This document shows positions 24,472 through 33,885 of a stretch of 64,000 nucleotides of DNA, piece after piece. Numbering within the stretch: the stretch's first letter is position 1; each line of letters begins with the position of its first letter. The notes beneath the pieces are model-generated. The model was not told where the DNA came from. It did no database searches and worked only from the letters and a program-made list of their open reading frames with translations. The DNA is from Longilinea arvoryzae (GTDB taxonomy: Bacteria; Chloroflexota; Anaerolineae; Anaerolineales; Anaerolineaceae), in assembly GCF_001050235.1 (NCBI RefSeq), contig NZ_DF967972.1, positions 340,020 through 404,019 of the forward strand, in the 5' to 3' direction. Position numbers and translations under genes: made by a program.

Positions 24472-25146
24472 TCAGGGTTGGATGTGTTGCAGCGCCGCAC
24501 CGCTGATCGGGCGGCGGGAATGGCCGCTGTAGATGGTCCGGGGTTGGGCATTCTGTAAATGGCGCAGGCTGCCCGGCAGCGATTCCCAATGCGTGGCGAG
24601 CAGATTTTGCAGGTGCGGCTGGCTGGAACTGGCGATCAGGTCGGCCGCAAAAGCCGTGCCGTCGCCCAGCACCAGGCAGGTATGCCCGGGGGTGTGGCCG
24701 GGCGTATGCAGAACGGTCGCGTCCAGGCCAAAGCGTTCCAGGGTCTGGCCGTCCTCCAGGGTAAAATCCGGCGGCGTGGGTCGCAACGGCCGGAGGAGCC
24801 TGGCCACCGGTTGAGCCATCGGATAGATCCGGCTGCGGCCGCGCGCGGAGCCGAGCGGCGATTCACCCCGGGCCAGGAAATCCGCATCCGCCGGGTGGAC
24901 GCCAATGCGCGCGCCGGTCAGCTCGCGCAGGCGGGCCGCGCTTCCGTAATGGTCATAATGCGCGTGCGTGATCCAGATCAGCCTGAGATCACTGCGCCCC
25001 AGTTCATTCAGTCTGGCCAGCAGGATGTTTTCCTTGCCCGGCGTGCTGCAGTCGATCAAATACAGGCCGTGCGGGTATTCCAACAGGAAGAACTGTCCCA
25101 GGCCGGCGGGCAGGATATGCAGGATCAGAGAGTGAGGGCCCATCAT
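24472..25146 (-). CDS. MBL-fold metallo-hydrolase, 224 aa
   Basis: This is a cytosolic metallo-beta-lactamase-fold hydrolase. The metal-binding motif is HAHYDH (residues 61-66). The second His lies in TPGHTPGHTCLVLGDGTAFAADL, which supplies the His and bridging Asp, and a final YSGHSRRPIS gives the last His. All zinc ligands appear intact. The family covers glyoxalase II-like thioesterases, lactonases and others, and this sequence does not single one out. The start is ATG 25146 or 25143 (MM), with no clear Shine-Dalgarno sequence. Confidence 0.88.
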   Translation of the reverse strand: MMGPHSLILHILPAGLGQFFLLEYPHGLYLIDCSTPGKENILLARLNELGRSDLRLIWITHAHYDHYGSAARLRELTGARIGVHPADADFLARGESPLGSARGRSRIYPMAQPVARLLRPLRPTPPDFTLEDGQTLERFGLDATVLHTPGHTPGHTCLVLGDGTAFAADLIASSSQPHLQNLLATHWESLPGSLRHLQNAQPRTIYSGHSRRPISGAALQHIQP

Positions 25147-25221
25147 GATGCAACGATTATACTGTTAGTTCCCTAAAGAAAGCGTTTCAACCGCGCTTAT
25201 GTACCGCTAAATGTCGATGGA

Positions 25222-26337
25222 TCATTTTGAAATTTGTGGCAGGTAGAGCGACAACGTGGGAGCCCGGCCGTGCAGGATGACGCCGCCATTCCCCACTGCC
25301 CAACCATCGAAGGGTGAAACCAGGGATACAGAATTGAGGGTTGCCGAAACCGGGCTGGGGACCAGCGCCCAGGTATTGCCATCCCAGTGCCCGATATCCC
25401 CTTCACCTCCGACAGCCCAGGCGTCGCCGGCGGAAAGGATATCGATGGAAGGCCGGCCGCGGATCGGGCTGTCGACGGCCGTCCAGGATGTCCCATTCCA
25501 CCGCAGGAATCGGTTTTGCCCTGAGACAGCCGTCCAGGCCGTATTCGGGTCTAAAGCCGCAATCTCTTCGAGGATGAAACGGATGCTTCCACCCGGGTAT
25601 TCCGTGAGCGGATGTTCGACCGCCGTCCACGAAGTACCGTTCCAGTGCAGGATGCAACTGCGCAACTGCCGGGTGGGTTGCACCAGTTCGAGTCCGACGG
25701 CCCAGCCGTCTGTATCGCTCAGCATCGAAATGGCCGAAAAACGCAGGTACGGGAACGAAGTGTAATCCCAGGCGCTGCCGTTCCAATGCAGGATGGTGCC
25801 GAGCGCATATTCGGGGTTGCAGGGCTGGCCCAACGAGCAGACAAAAATACCGCCCGCGATCCAGGCGCTGGTATCATTCGGCACCGAAACATCGGCCATC
25901 GCGAAAGGCCAGGGCGGAGATGGCAGCGGCACGGCCACCCATTCGATTCCATTCCAGCGCAGGATGACGCCGTAATAGGGCGGCGTTTCATCCATCCCGA
26001 TTGCCCAGCCGTTGTCTGCCGAGGACATGGAAACCGCGGCAAGCGTGGTCGTGGGCGTAACCGGCGCGTTGAACGCAATCCAGTTCTTTCCATCGAATCG
26101 AAGCACCGTGCCGTTATCGCCTACGGCCCAGCCATCGTTTGCCGAAAGCATGGCCACAGAATTTAGATCGGCTGTAACCGGACTCGAAACGACCGACCAG
26201 GTGTAGCCGGCGATGGGCGAACTCACGGCTTCAACGGGCGCGTTTGCCAGGCCCACACCGGACGGGCCGGAAAGATCAGCCATGCCTACGGCGATGAAGA
26301 AAGCCACCGTGATCAGAAGGACTGGGGTCTTCATCAT
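25222..26337 (-). CDS. Secreted seven-repeat propeller-like protein with Y-L-P-x-I-x-K tail, 371 aa
   Basis: A signal peptide (about residues 1-20, MKTPVLLITVAFFIAVGMA) is followed by seven repeats of roughly 45-50 residues. Each is built on an N/D-x-G/A-W-A-V-G turn and an L-x-W-N-G-x-x-W strand; examples are GWAVGDNGTVLRFDGKNW and GWAVGLELVQPTRQLRS. This is expected to form a beta-propeller outside the cell; no catalytic motif is seen. The last residues LSLYLPQISK match a tail also found on three other secreted proteins of this window, a possible sorting or anchoring signal. GAGGAAGGTACC precedes the ATG. Confidence 0.8.
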   Translation of the reverse strand: MMKTPVLLITVAFFIAVGMADLSGPSGVGLANAPVEAVSSPIAGYTWSVVSSPVTADLNSVAMLSANDGWAVGDNGTVLRFDGKNWIAFNAPVTPTTTLAAVSMSSADNGWAIGMDETPPYYGVILRWNGIEWVAVPLPSPPWPFAMADVSVPNDTSAWIAGGIFVCSLGQPCNPEYALGTILHWNGSAWDYTSFPYLRFSAISMLSDTDGWAVGLELVQPTRQLRSCILHWNGTSWTAVEHPLTEYPGGSIRFILEEIAALDPNTAWTAVSGQNRFLRWNGTSWTAVDSPIRGRPSIDILSAGDAWAVGGEGDIGHWDGNTWALVPSPVSATLNSVSLVSPFDGWAVGNGGVILHGRAPTLSLYLPQISK

Positions 26338-26564
26338 GGTACCTTCCTCGAAACCATTGCGGATTGGCTTTTAGGCGGCCGGATTGCGTGCGATGATTTG
26401 AACGGATCGCGATCCAGGCCGGCCCAACAGGATCATCCTTTTCATTATATAGAGCGAGCGGGAAAAAGAAAGCCATCCAGAAAAGATCGGGAGGCGCCGG
26501 CCCTCAGTACGGCAAAAGAACGGCGAAAAAAAATAACCGCCCGAATCCTTTTTTCGATTCGTCA

Positions 26565-26570
26565 TATAAT
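26565..26570 (+). promoter_or_regulatory. Possible -10 box of the ABC exporter gene
   Basis: A TATAAT sits 32 bp before the ATG at 26603, just after the inverted repeat CGAATC/GATTCG (26542-26547 and 26556-26561). No clear -35 is present. Confidence 0.3.
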
Positions 26571-26602
26571 CGAGTGCTGTAATTTATCGGAACAGGATCG
26601 TT

Positions 26603-28381
26603 ATGAATCAACCCCTTCTCGAACACAATTACCAGGGCGAATCGCCGCTGCGCACGCTCTGGTTTCTCTTCGAAGGCGACCGCCTGCACCTGCTGGCGGC
26701 CACGCTGCTCTTCGTCATCAAGCACAGCCCGGTGTGGCTGATGCCGCTGCTGACCGCCAAGATCATCGACGTGGTGGTGCAGCACCGGCCCATCGCCGAA
26801 TTATGGTGGAATGCCCTGGTGCTGGTGGTGCTGCTCTTCCAGAATATCCCGATCCACGTGCTCTACATGCGCCACCTGAGCGCCGCCCTGCGCCGCATGG
26901 AAACGAGCCTGCGTTCGGCGCTCGCGCGCCAGATGCAGCGCCTTTCGATCGATTTCTTCCACCAGGCCAGCGCAGGCGTGCTGCAGAACAAGGTCGTGCG
27001 CGACGTGGAGACCATCGAGCAAATGGTGCGCCAACTCTTCGACGGCGGGTTGAGCGCGGCCTGCAACCTGATCGGCGCGATTGTCATCACCGCGGTGCGC
27101 GCGCCGGCCTTTCTGCCGTTCTTCGTGGTCATGGTGCCCATCTCGGCCGCGCTGGTCAATGCCATGCGCCGGACGTTGTCTGCGCGCAATAAGGAATTTC
27201 GCGCCGAGGTCGAACGCATGGCCGCGCGGGTCACCGAGATGACCCATCTCATCCCCATCACCCGCGCCCACGGCCTGGAACGCAACGAACTGGAACACAT
27301 GGACGAAACCCTCAGCCACGTGCGCGAGGCCGGGCTGGAACTCGACTCGTCCACGGCCGTCTTCGGTTCGATTTCGTGGGTGACTTACAACGTTTTCAAT
27401 GTGGTGTGTCTGGTGGCAGCGGCCTGGGCGGCCTATACCAGGATCATTCCCATCACCGCCGGCGACGTGGTCATGTTGAGCGGTTATTTCGGCAGCCTGA
27501 CCAACGCCGTCATGGGACTGGTCAACCTGATCCCGGCCATCAGCAAGGGTTTTGAATCGATCCATTCGGCCGGCGAGGTGCTCGAATCGCCCGACCTGGA
27601 GCACAACGAGGGCAAACTCGCCGTCGAAACCGTGAAGGGCGACTTCAACTTCGAAGCCGTTGATTTTCGCTATCCGGACGGCGATTCGGCCGTGGTGCGG
27701 GATTTCAACCTGAAGGTTGCCCCCGGCGAAAATATCGCCCTGGTAGGTCATTCCGGCGCCGGAAAATCGACCGTGTTGAACCTGGTGATCGGTTTTGTCC
27801 GCCCCACCGGCGGGCGCATCCTGTTGGACGGCCGCGACATGCAAGAGATCGACCTGCGCACCTACCGGCGCTTTATTTCCGTCGTGCCGCAGGAGTCGAT
27901 CCTGTTCGAGGGCAGCGTGCGCGAAAATGTCACCTACGGGTTGGGCCGCGTATCCGACCGGGTGATCGAAAGCGCCCTGCGGGACGCCAACGCCTGGGAT
28001 TTCGTGCAGAACCTGCCGGACGGCATCGAAACGCGCATCGGCGAGTACGGCGCCAAGCTCTCCGGCGGGCAGCGCCAGCGCCTGGCCATTGCCCGCGCGC
28101 TCATCCGCAACCCGCGCGTCCTGATCCTGGACGAAGCCACCTCGGCGCTGGACAGCGAATCGGAAGCGCTGATTCAAGAAGCGCTGGCGCGGTTGATGAA
28201 GGGCCGCACCACCTTCATCGTGGCTCACCGGCTCAGTACCATTCGCAACGCACACCGCATCGTGGTGCTCGAAGACGGCCGGATCGCGGAAATCGGTTCG
28301 CACGCCGAATTGATGGCCCGGGAGGGCGTCTACGCGCGCCTGCAATCCGTCCAGGAATCCGGCCCCCAGATCGAAATCTAA
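26603..28381 (+). CDS. ABC exporter, fused permease-ATPase, 592 aa
   Basis: This is a half-transporter that should dimerise to move a lipid, peptide or drug out of the cell. The membrane domain (about 1-320) has six helices with a coupling region AARVTEMTHLIPITRAHGLE. The ATPase domain has Walker A GHSGAGKST (about 384), the signature LSGGQRQRLAIARAL (about 486), Walker B VLILDEATSALD and the H-loop AHRLST. All are intact. No dedicated N-terminal peptidase or partner gene is present, so the cargo is unknown. The ATG at 26603 follows AACAGGATCGTT. It is transcribed away from the secreted propeller gene. Confidence 0.95.
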   Translation: MNQPLLEHNYQGESPLRTLWFLFEGDRLHLLAATLLFVIKHSPVWLMPLLTAKIIDVVVQHRPIAELWWNALVLVVLLFQNIPIHVLYMRHLSAALRRMETSLRSALARQMQRLSIDFFHQASAGVLQNKVVRDVETIEQMVRQLFDGGLSAACNLIGAIVITAVRAPAFLPFFVVMVPISAALVNAMRRTLSARNKEFRAEVERMAARVTEMTHLIPITRAHGLERNELEHMDETLSHVREAGLELDSSTAVFGSISWVTYNVFNVVCLVAAAWAAYTRIIPITAGDVVMLSGYFGSLTNAVMGLVNLIPAISKGFESIHSAGEVLESPDLEHNEGKLAVETVKGDFNFEAVDFRYPDGDSAVVRDFNLKVAPGENIALVGHSGAGKSTVLNLVIGFVRPTGGRILLDGRDMQEIDLRTYRRFISVVPQESILFEGSVRENVTYGLGRVSDRVIESALRDANAWDFVQNLPDGIETRIGEYGAKLSGGQRQRLAIARALIRNPRVLILDEATSALDSESEALIQEALARLMKGRTTFIVAHRLSTIRNAHRIVVLEDGRIAEIGSHAELMAREGVYARLQSVQESGPQIEI

Positions 28382-28497
28382 CGAATGCCGGACTTGCCGA
28401 CCGCGGGCGGGGAGGGTTGGATCGTTCAATCGATCTTGGCCGCACCCAGCACAACCCCTCCCTGTTGGTTAACTCGTCGGTATTGTTGCCCGAATTA

Positions 28498-28529
28498 AAA
28501 GGGGCAGCCGTTTGTGAGGCTGCCCCTTT
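28498..28529. terminator. Bidirectional rho-independent terminator
   Basis: AAAGGGGCAGCC (28498-28509) pairs with GGCTGCCCCTTT (28518-28529). It has A and T runs on both sides, so it can serve the exporter gene and the convergent giant gene. Confidence 0.85.
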
Positions 28530-28554
28530 GTTGATCCTCGTCAGGGTCCTGAAT

Positions 28555-31500
28555 TTATTTATAGATCATCGGCATGATCAGCACGTACGGCGCGAATGCG
28601 GTCTGTGTGCCTGTGCTGGCGACAAAATTCGGGCCGCCGCTGTAAGTGACGGTGAAAGTATTGTTGCCCCGCGGGACATCCGGCGCCGTCACCGTGGCCC
28701 GGCCGTTGGCATCCAGGGCAACCGTCGTGGTCGCCATCGACCCGCCGCTGAAGGTCACCGTGCCGGTCGGGATGCCCGCGCCGGGTAACACAGTCGTCAC
28801 GCTCACGCTGAGCAGCGCGTCCTCCTGGAATAATCCACCCCCGTAGGTGACTGCCAGGGTCGAAATCGTGCCCGCCGCCGAAACGACCTGCGTGACGGGC
28901 GTCGTCAGTGTATAGAATTGGAAATTATCATCCCCATTGTAAATGGCGCGAATGGAATGGTTCCCCGCGCTCAACTGGCTTTCACTGATGACAGCAATGC
29001 CGTTATCCAGACCGATCATCGTGCCATAATTTCCATCCAGGCTAAACTGCACCGTACCGGTGGGGGTTCCAGCATCCGAAGTGACCGTCGCTCGGATGGT
29101 AATTGCCTGCCCGTAGATGGATGGATTGGGAGACGTCTGAAGGGCGAGCGTCGCCGCCGCCTTTTGAACGGTCAGTGTAAAAATCTGGCTGGTTTTACTA
29201 CCAGTGGCATTATTGGCCGTGATCGACACCGGGTAGCTGCCTACCGTACCCAGAGCCGGCGCCCCAGACATTGTAGCCGTGCCGTCACCGTTGTCGCTAA
29301 AGATGACCCCGGAGGGCAGCGCGCCGGCCAACGTGAGCGCCGGTGTGGGGTATCCCGTGCTTGTCACGGTGAAGGAACCTGACGTGGCAACGGTAAATTC
29401 GGCATGGTCAGCGCTCGTGATCGCCGGATTAGCGTAAATTGTGGAAGCGGCGCTGTCCGAGTTGTTGGTTGTCACCGGATCCTGAGCACCCGTACTCACA
29501 ATGGCCGTGTTGGTCAGCAGTGAACCCGGCGTCGCCGCCGCGTTAACCGACACGGTGATGCTGAACGTGGCCGTTGCGCCCGATGGCATTGAATTGAGGC
29601 TATCGCTGATGGTGTTGCCGGCATTCGAGAGCGTAAAGGCTGGCCCATTGGTCTGGCTCTGTGAAACAAAGGTTGTATTCACCGGGAGCGGATCGCTTAG
29701 CTGAACATTCGTGGCAGCGTCCGGCCCGTTGTTCCTCACGCTGAGGGTATAGGTCAACGTACCGCCCACGACGCCGTAGGATGGCGCGCTCTTGCTGATC
29801 GACAAATCCGCGGCCGGGTTCACCGTCTGCGTGACAGGAGAAGCGCTGCTGACGGCAGTAAAGTTTGCATCCCCAATGTAGCTGGCGCCGATACTGTGAT
29901 CTCCGTTGCTCAGCGTGCTGGTCGTCAGGCTGGCGCTGCTGCCGCTCAGGTTAACCGGTGAGCCTAAGCTGCTGCCATCCACGCTAAACTGAACCCCGCC
30001 AGTGGGCGTACCCAAACTTGAACTGACCGTCGCGGTAAAGGTGACTGTCTGCCCATTGTAGGATGGGTTGGGAAGGACGGTCAGGTTGAGCGTTGGCGAC
30101 GCTTTCGCAACGGAGAGGGTAAAGTTCTGGCTGGCATCCACAAGGCTGGCATTGCTGGCTGTGAGGGTGACCGGATAGTCGCCCACCGTGCCCAGCGCGG
30201 GCGTCCCCGCCAGTGTAGCCGTGCCGTTGCCGTTATTGGTGAAAGTGACCCCAGCCGGCAGCGAGCCGCTGAGGGATAACAACGGGGTTGGGTAACCCGT
30301 GGCTGTGAAGGTAAAGGACCCGGCGGTGGCAACGGTAAAGGAGGCGGTTGCGGCATTGGTGATGGCCGGCTTTGTATAAACGATGGAGGTGGCTGAGGAT
30401 GAGCCGTTTCCCGGCATGGGATCCTGAGCTGCGGAACTGACACTGGCCGTATTGTTCAGGCTCGATCCCGGCGTCGCCGTCGCATTCACGGTCGCGACGA
30501 TCGTAAAGGTGGCCGTCTCCCCGGACGGCAGGCTGCTGATGGTGTTGGAGATCGTATTTCCGGTGTGCGAAAGGGTAAAAGTCGGGCCGGCAGTCTGGCT
30601 CTGCGAAACGAAGGTCAAATTCGCCGGCAGTGGATCACTCAGCACCACGCTCGCGGCCGCATCCGGGCCGTTGTTGTGGACCGTAAGGGTGTAATTAATC
30701 GTATCTCCCGCCACGCCAAAGGCCGGGGCGGTCTTGGTCACCCCGAGATCGGCGTTGGAGGTGACCGTCAGGTTGGCAGGCACAATGGCATTATCGACCT
30801 GCGCGCTGGCGCCGGCCAGTCCATTGGCTGCTCCGCCGGTAAATGTGGCGGTCGCCTGGCCATTGGGTTGAATGGAAGTTTGTTGATTCGAAAGCGAACC
30901 ATTGACGGCATTTGCCCAGTTCACCGGCAGGCCCAGCAGGACGCTGATATCGTTCACTGTCAGCGGCTGCCCGGCTGAATTTTGCAGGAAACTGGCGGTC
31001 AGGGTAGCGATTCCTCCAACTGAAAGGGCATTCGGGTTGGCGGTATGCGACAGCACGATCCACGGCGCGAACGTCAATCCGGCGTTATCGGTCACGGCCA
31101 GGTCGCAGCCAGAGACGGTCGGACCGCCGTTGCAGCCCCACCAGTTGTTGGCGGCCGTCGTCGTGGCGTTGTTCAGGGCATGATTGAAAATACCGCTGCC
31201 AGCGCTGCTGGCCTGATTGCCGGTGAGACGCGAGGTACTGATATTGAGGGCGGCGGAATCAACATAGATAGCCCCGCCTTTGGCGTTGGTTCCGCTGGCG
31301 ACGTTGGCCGTGAAGGTCGAGTGGTCGATGGTCAGGCTGCCGGTATTGATCTGAATGGCTCCGCCGTAAGCGGCGCCGGCTGTGGAACTGGTCGCCTGAT
31401 TGCCCGTAAAGGTCGACCGGCTGATCGTCGCGGTGACATTATTGAGGTAAATGGCTCCGCCGCCGGACGGCCCACTGAGGGCGGTATTGGCAACTTGGTT

Positions 31501-32223
31501 CCCGCTAAACGTAGAATCGGTAATATTCATAGTGCCGGCGTTCCCGGAAGCGATGTAGGCGATTGCGCCGCCCGGGCTGGCAGCCGAACTGTTGCCGGTA
31601 AAACTGCAGTTGGACACGGTCAGGTTGCCGCCGGCCATTTGCAGCGCTCCGCCCGGCTGGGTATTGAAGCCGGCGTCGGGTTGGCTGACGCGGTTGTTGG
31701 TGAAAACCAGGTTGTTCAGGGTCAGCGTGTCGGTCGGGGCCCATATGCTGCCCGCCAGAATGCCCGCACCGCCGAAATGGTCTCTTTGATCGGCGCCGCC
31801 CGAGATCGTCAAACCGCTGATCGTGACGTTCACATTTCCGACAACGTCGTAGTCAATGCTGATGACGCGATCGATACCGTTGGTCTGGTGGAGGAGGGTG
31901 CTGGCCGCACCGGCGCCGTTGAGCACAATGGTGCGGTTGCCATCCGGCGCGATTTGGAGTTCTCCCAGCGTCAGGTCATACGTCCCGGCCGGCAGGGAAA
32001 TGGTGGTGGAAGCGGCCGAGAGGCTGGCCTCCTCGATGGCGGCGCGCAGACTGCATTGGCCGGTCGGGTCGATGCACAAGCCGTTGCCCGGCGCCGCATC
32101 ATGGGAATCGGCAGAAGTGTTGACGGTAAAGGGCCCGGCGGCCTGCGCGAAGGGAACGGGGGTAAACGCCAGGGCCAGGACAACCGCCAGAGCTGAAAAG
32201 GGCAGCCAAAAGTTTTTCTTCAT
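28555..32223 (-). CDS. Secreted adhesin-like protein with beta-helix, DUF11 and Ig-like repeats, 1222 aa
   Basis: A signal peptide (1-29) is followed by the CSLREAI-type stretch CSLRAAIEEA (about 58-67). A right-handed beta-helix (about 70-390) comes next, with repeated N-x-x-F-T/S-G-N turns such as STFTGNQAT. The rest alternates two modules: DUF11-like domains (ITKSAP/SKSAP, then NNGPDAA and DPLP) and Ig-like domains of the N-P-S-x-x-G-Q type, most of them present as near duplicates. No enzyme motif is seen; it is probably a surface or matrix protein. It ends VLIMPMIYK, matching the tail of other secreted proteins here. AGGAATTCC precedes the ATG. It lies 48 bp downstream of three tail-collar genes and probably shares their transcript. 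Confidence 0.82.
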   Translation of the reverse strand: MKKNFWLPFSALAVVLALAFTPVPFAQAAGPFTVNTSADSHDAAPGNGLCIDPTGQCSLRAAIEEASLSAASTTISLPAGTYDLTLGELQIAPDGNRTIVLNGAGAASTLLHQTNGIDRVISIDYDVVGNVNVTISGLTISGGADQRDHFGGAGILAGSIWAPTDTLTLNNLVFTNNRVSQPDAGFNTQPGGALQMAGGNLTVSNCSFTGNSSAASPGGAIAYIASGNAGTMNITDSTFSGNQVANTALSGPSGGGAIYLNNVTATISRSTFTGNQATSSTAGAAYGGAIQINTGSLTIDHSTFTANVASGTNAKGGAIYVDSAALNISTSRLTGNQASSAGSGIFNHALNNATTTAANNWWGCNGGPTVSGCDLAVTDNAGLTFAPWIVLSHTANPNALSVGGIATLTASFLQNSAGQPLTVNDISVLLGLPVNWANAVNGSLSNQQTSIQPNGQATATFTGGAANGLAGASAQVDNAIVPANLTVTSNADLGVTKTAPAFGVAGDTINYTLTVHNNGPDAAASVVLSDPLPANLTFVSQSQTAGPTFTLSHTGNTISNTISSLPSGETATFTIVATVNATATPGSSLNNTASVSSAAQDPMPGNGSSSATSIVYTKPAITNAATASFTVATAGSFTFTATGYPTPLLSLSGSLPAGVTFTNNGNGTATLAGTPALGTVGDYPVTLTASNASLVDASQNFTLSVAKASPTLNLTVLPNPSYNGQTVTFTATVSSSLGTPTGGVQFSVDGSSLGSPVNLSGSSASLTTSTLSNGDHSIGASYIGDANFTAVSSASPVTQTVNPAADLSISKSAPSYGVVGGTLTYTLSVRNNGPDAATNVQLSDPLPVNTTFVSQSQTNGPAFTLSNAGNTISDSLNSMPSGATATFSITVSVNAAATPGSLLTNTAIVSTGAQDPVTTNNSDSAASTIYANPAITSADHAEFTVATSGSFTVTSTGYPTPALTLAGALPSGVIFSDNGDGTATMSGAPALGTVGSYPVSITANNATGSKTSQIFTLTVQKAAATLALQTSPNPSIYGQAITIRATVTSDAGTPTGTVQFSLDGNYGTMIGLDNGIAVISESQLSAGNHSIRAIYNGDDNFQFYTLTTPVTQVVSAAGTISTLAVTYGGGLFQEDALLSVSVTTVLPGAGIPTGTVTFSGGSMATTTVALDANGRATVTAPDVPRGNNTFTVTYSGGPNFVASTGTQTAFAPYVLIMPMIYK

Positions 32224-32271
32224 TGGAATTCCTGTGATTCTGGGTTAATGCGGCGCAACGGATCGGATAGA

Positions 32272-32805
32272 TCAACCTCGGGATGGGAAAACACCCTGAA
32301 GCGCAATACAAAAATTGAGCGCGAGATACGGCGGCATGTTATTGTGCGGCTGGCTTCCGCCGCTCGCGTTGAGCGCCTGCGGGCTCATGCCCACCTGGGT
32401 CGTGGTGCCTGGTGCGTACATCTTGATCGGCGTGCGGCCGGTATGGGCCTGGGCCAGCACGCCGCCGGTCGCATCGCTGTTGGTGCCGGGTTGATTACTG
32501 ACCATCAAGGAATGTGAATGCACAGGCATCTCGGTGCCATCCAGTGTGACCGACGCCTCTCCACCGCTATCCCCGATGAAATAATTGGTCAGACCAACCC
32601 CCTGCCCCCAGTGAATAGGCGCGCTATCCTGGAAGTTGGGCAGCGCGAAGTTTGATTTACCATCTCCGCCGAAGTTTGTGCCCAGCAGTGAAAAAAGGGC
32701 TGTATTTTGATACAGGGGTATCAACTGGCCATTGCAGGTGGCCCAACCTGACGGCGGAAAATTGCACGCAAAGATGCGAATCTCAGCAAGGAAGGGTTCT
32801 GACAC
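32272..32805 (-). CDS. Phage-tail-collar domain (MdpB-like) protein, 177 aa
   Basis: This is a member of the tail-collar family found in bacteria as MdpB (microcystin-dependent protein)-like proteins. The signature elements are EIRIFACNFPPSGWATCNGQ at the N-terminus, LLGTNFGGDGKSNFALPNFQ, and the ending PPYLALNFCIALQGVFPSRG. I choose the GTG at 32805: CAGGAG precedes it and it gives the family's usual S-x-P-x-x-x-E-I-R opening. It is the third of three paralogous copies in a row and lies just upstream of the giant adhesin-like gene. No structural phage genes are nearby, so this is not a prophage tail module in any obvious sense. Function unknown. Confidence 0.85.
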   Translation of the reverse strand: MSEPFLAEIRIFACNFPPSGWATCNGQLIPLYQNTALFSLLGTNFGGDGKSNFALPNFQDSAPIHWGQGVGLTNYFIGDSGGEASVTLDGTEMPVHSHSLMVSNQPGTNSDATGGVLAQAHTGRTPIKMYAPGTTTQVGMSPQALNASGGSQPHNNMPPYLALNFCIALQGVFPSRG

Positions 32806-32834
32806 GAGTTCTGCTCCTGACTGCTCGCGAGGCG

Positions 32835-33326
32835 TCAATCCCGACTCGGGAAGACACCGGACAAAGCGATACAAAAATTAAGCGCCAGATAGGGCGGCAT
32901 GTTCGGGTGAGGCTGATTGCCTCCGACGTTGGCCACGGCCGCCGGATTCATGGAAACCGCGGGATTATCGGCATAAGCCGGGACGTTTTCACTGGCGCAC
33001 AGATTGCCGCCGGCGGTTGTTGAATTGGCGGCGGCGCTGCTGGCGCTGACCGGGTGATTATGTACAGGAATCTCAGGGACGGTCAGCGTATGCGCGCTCT
33101 CGCCGCCGGCTTCGCCCATCCGTTCGAGGGAATGGATGGGCATGCGGCCCTGTAAATTGGGCAGCGCAAAATTGACCCGCCCGTCGCCGCCGTAGGTGGT
33201 GCCCAGCAGGGCAAAAAGCGCCTGATTTTGTTGGATGGGCAGAAGCTGTCCGTTGCACATCGCCCAACCCTTGGGTGCGAAACTGAAGCTGAAAATCCGA
33301 ATTTCAGACATATAAGGAACTGACAT
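32835..33326 (-). CDS. Phage-tail-collar domain (MdpB-like) protein, 163 aa
   Basis: The second of three tandem paralogs. MSEIRIFSFSFAPKGWAMCNGQ opens the domain (after a short MSVPY lead), followed by LLGTTYGGDGRVNFALPNLQGR, an H-N-H segment (IPVHNHPVSAS) and the ending PPYLALNFCIALSGVFPSRD. The start at 33326 has only a weak ribosome site; a slightly shorter form from 33311 is possible. The gap of 16 bp to the previous gene and 29 bp to the next supports one transcript. It shares the H-x-H and P-P-Y-L-A motifs with its neighbours, so the three may form a mixed trimer. Confidence 0.83.
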   Translation of the reverse strand: MSVPYMSEIRIFSFSFAPKGWAMCNGQLLPIQQNQALFALLGTTYGGDGRVNFALPNLQGRMPIHSLERMGEAGGESAHTLTVPEIPVHNHPVSASSAAANSTTAGGNLCASENVPAYADNPAVSMNPAAVANVGGNQPHPNMPPYLALNFCIALSGVFPSRD

Positions 33327-33342
33327 AAGGGTTGCTCGCTTT

Positions 33343-33855
33343 CTAGGATTGCAGCGGATAGAGCCCTTCGAAGGCAATGATAAAGCTGACCGCAAGGTAA
33401 GGCGGCATGTTGTTGTGGGGCTGGCTGCCGCCGGCGCTGCCCAACGCAGTTGGATAAGCGGGCTGCAGGCCGTTCAGGTCAGGAGTGTACTGCGCTCCCG
33501 GCCAGGAGGCCCAGACGTGCCCATCCGGGAAATTGTATTCACCGTTCACCGCGACCTGCGGGGTATGCGTGTGCGCGGGCATCTGGCCGATGGCCAACGG
33601 CACATTCTCGACGCCGCCCAATTGACCCAGAGTGTATGTCGCGCCGCCGCCCGCGCCCGTGTGCAGCGGAAAACGGCCGCACAAATTGGGCAGCGCGAAG
33701 GTTTCCTGACCGTCGCCGCCGTAAGTGGTGCCAATCAGGGTAAAGAGGGCCTCATATTCACTGATCGAGAGAAGCTGTCCATCGCAAAACCTCCAGCCAG
33801 GCGGGGCAAAATTCCCGCCAAAGAGCCTGATTTCACCGATATATGGATCTGCCAT
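33343..33855 (-). CDS. Phage-tail-collar domain (MdpB-like) protein, 170 aa
   Basis: The first of three tandem paralogs. EIRLFGGNFAPPGWRFCDGQ, LIGTTYGGDGQETFALPNL, MPAHTHTPQVAV and the end PPYLAVSFIIAFEGLYPLQS define the collar domain. AAGGAAGG precedes the ATG at 33855. It lies 30 bp downstream of the DUF6916-like gene. The three copies differ mainly in the middle segment between the histidines and the P-P-Y-L-A motif, as expected for receptor or tip variation in trimeric fibres; that reading is inference. Confidence 0.87.
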   Translation of the reverse strand: MADPYIGEIRLFGGNFAPPGWRFCDGQLLSISEYEALFTLIGTTYGGDGQETFALPNLCGRFPLHTGAGGGATYTLGQLGGVENVPLAIGQMPAHTHTPQVAVNGEYNFPDGHVWASWPGAQYTPDLNGLQPAYPTALGSAGGSQPHNNMPPYLAVSFIIAFEGLYPLQS

Positions 33856-33885
33856 TTTCCTTCCTTTCGGTAAAGACCCGTTATG

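Noticed and set aside
26801-28429. Open frame of 542 codons opposite the ABC exporter
   Set aside because: The plus strand has complete Walker A, signature, Walker B and H-loop; the opposite frame is a GC shadow.
32272-33855. Prophage tail region
   Set aside because: Only tail-collar-domain genes are present, without capsid, terminase, integrase or lysis genes, and the MdpB-like family is widely chromosomal.
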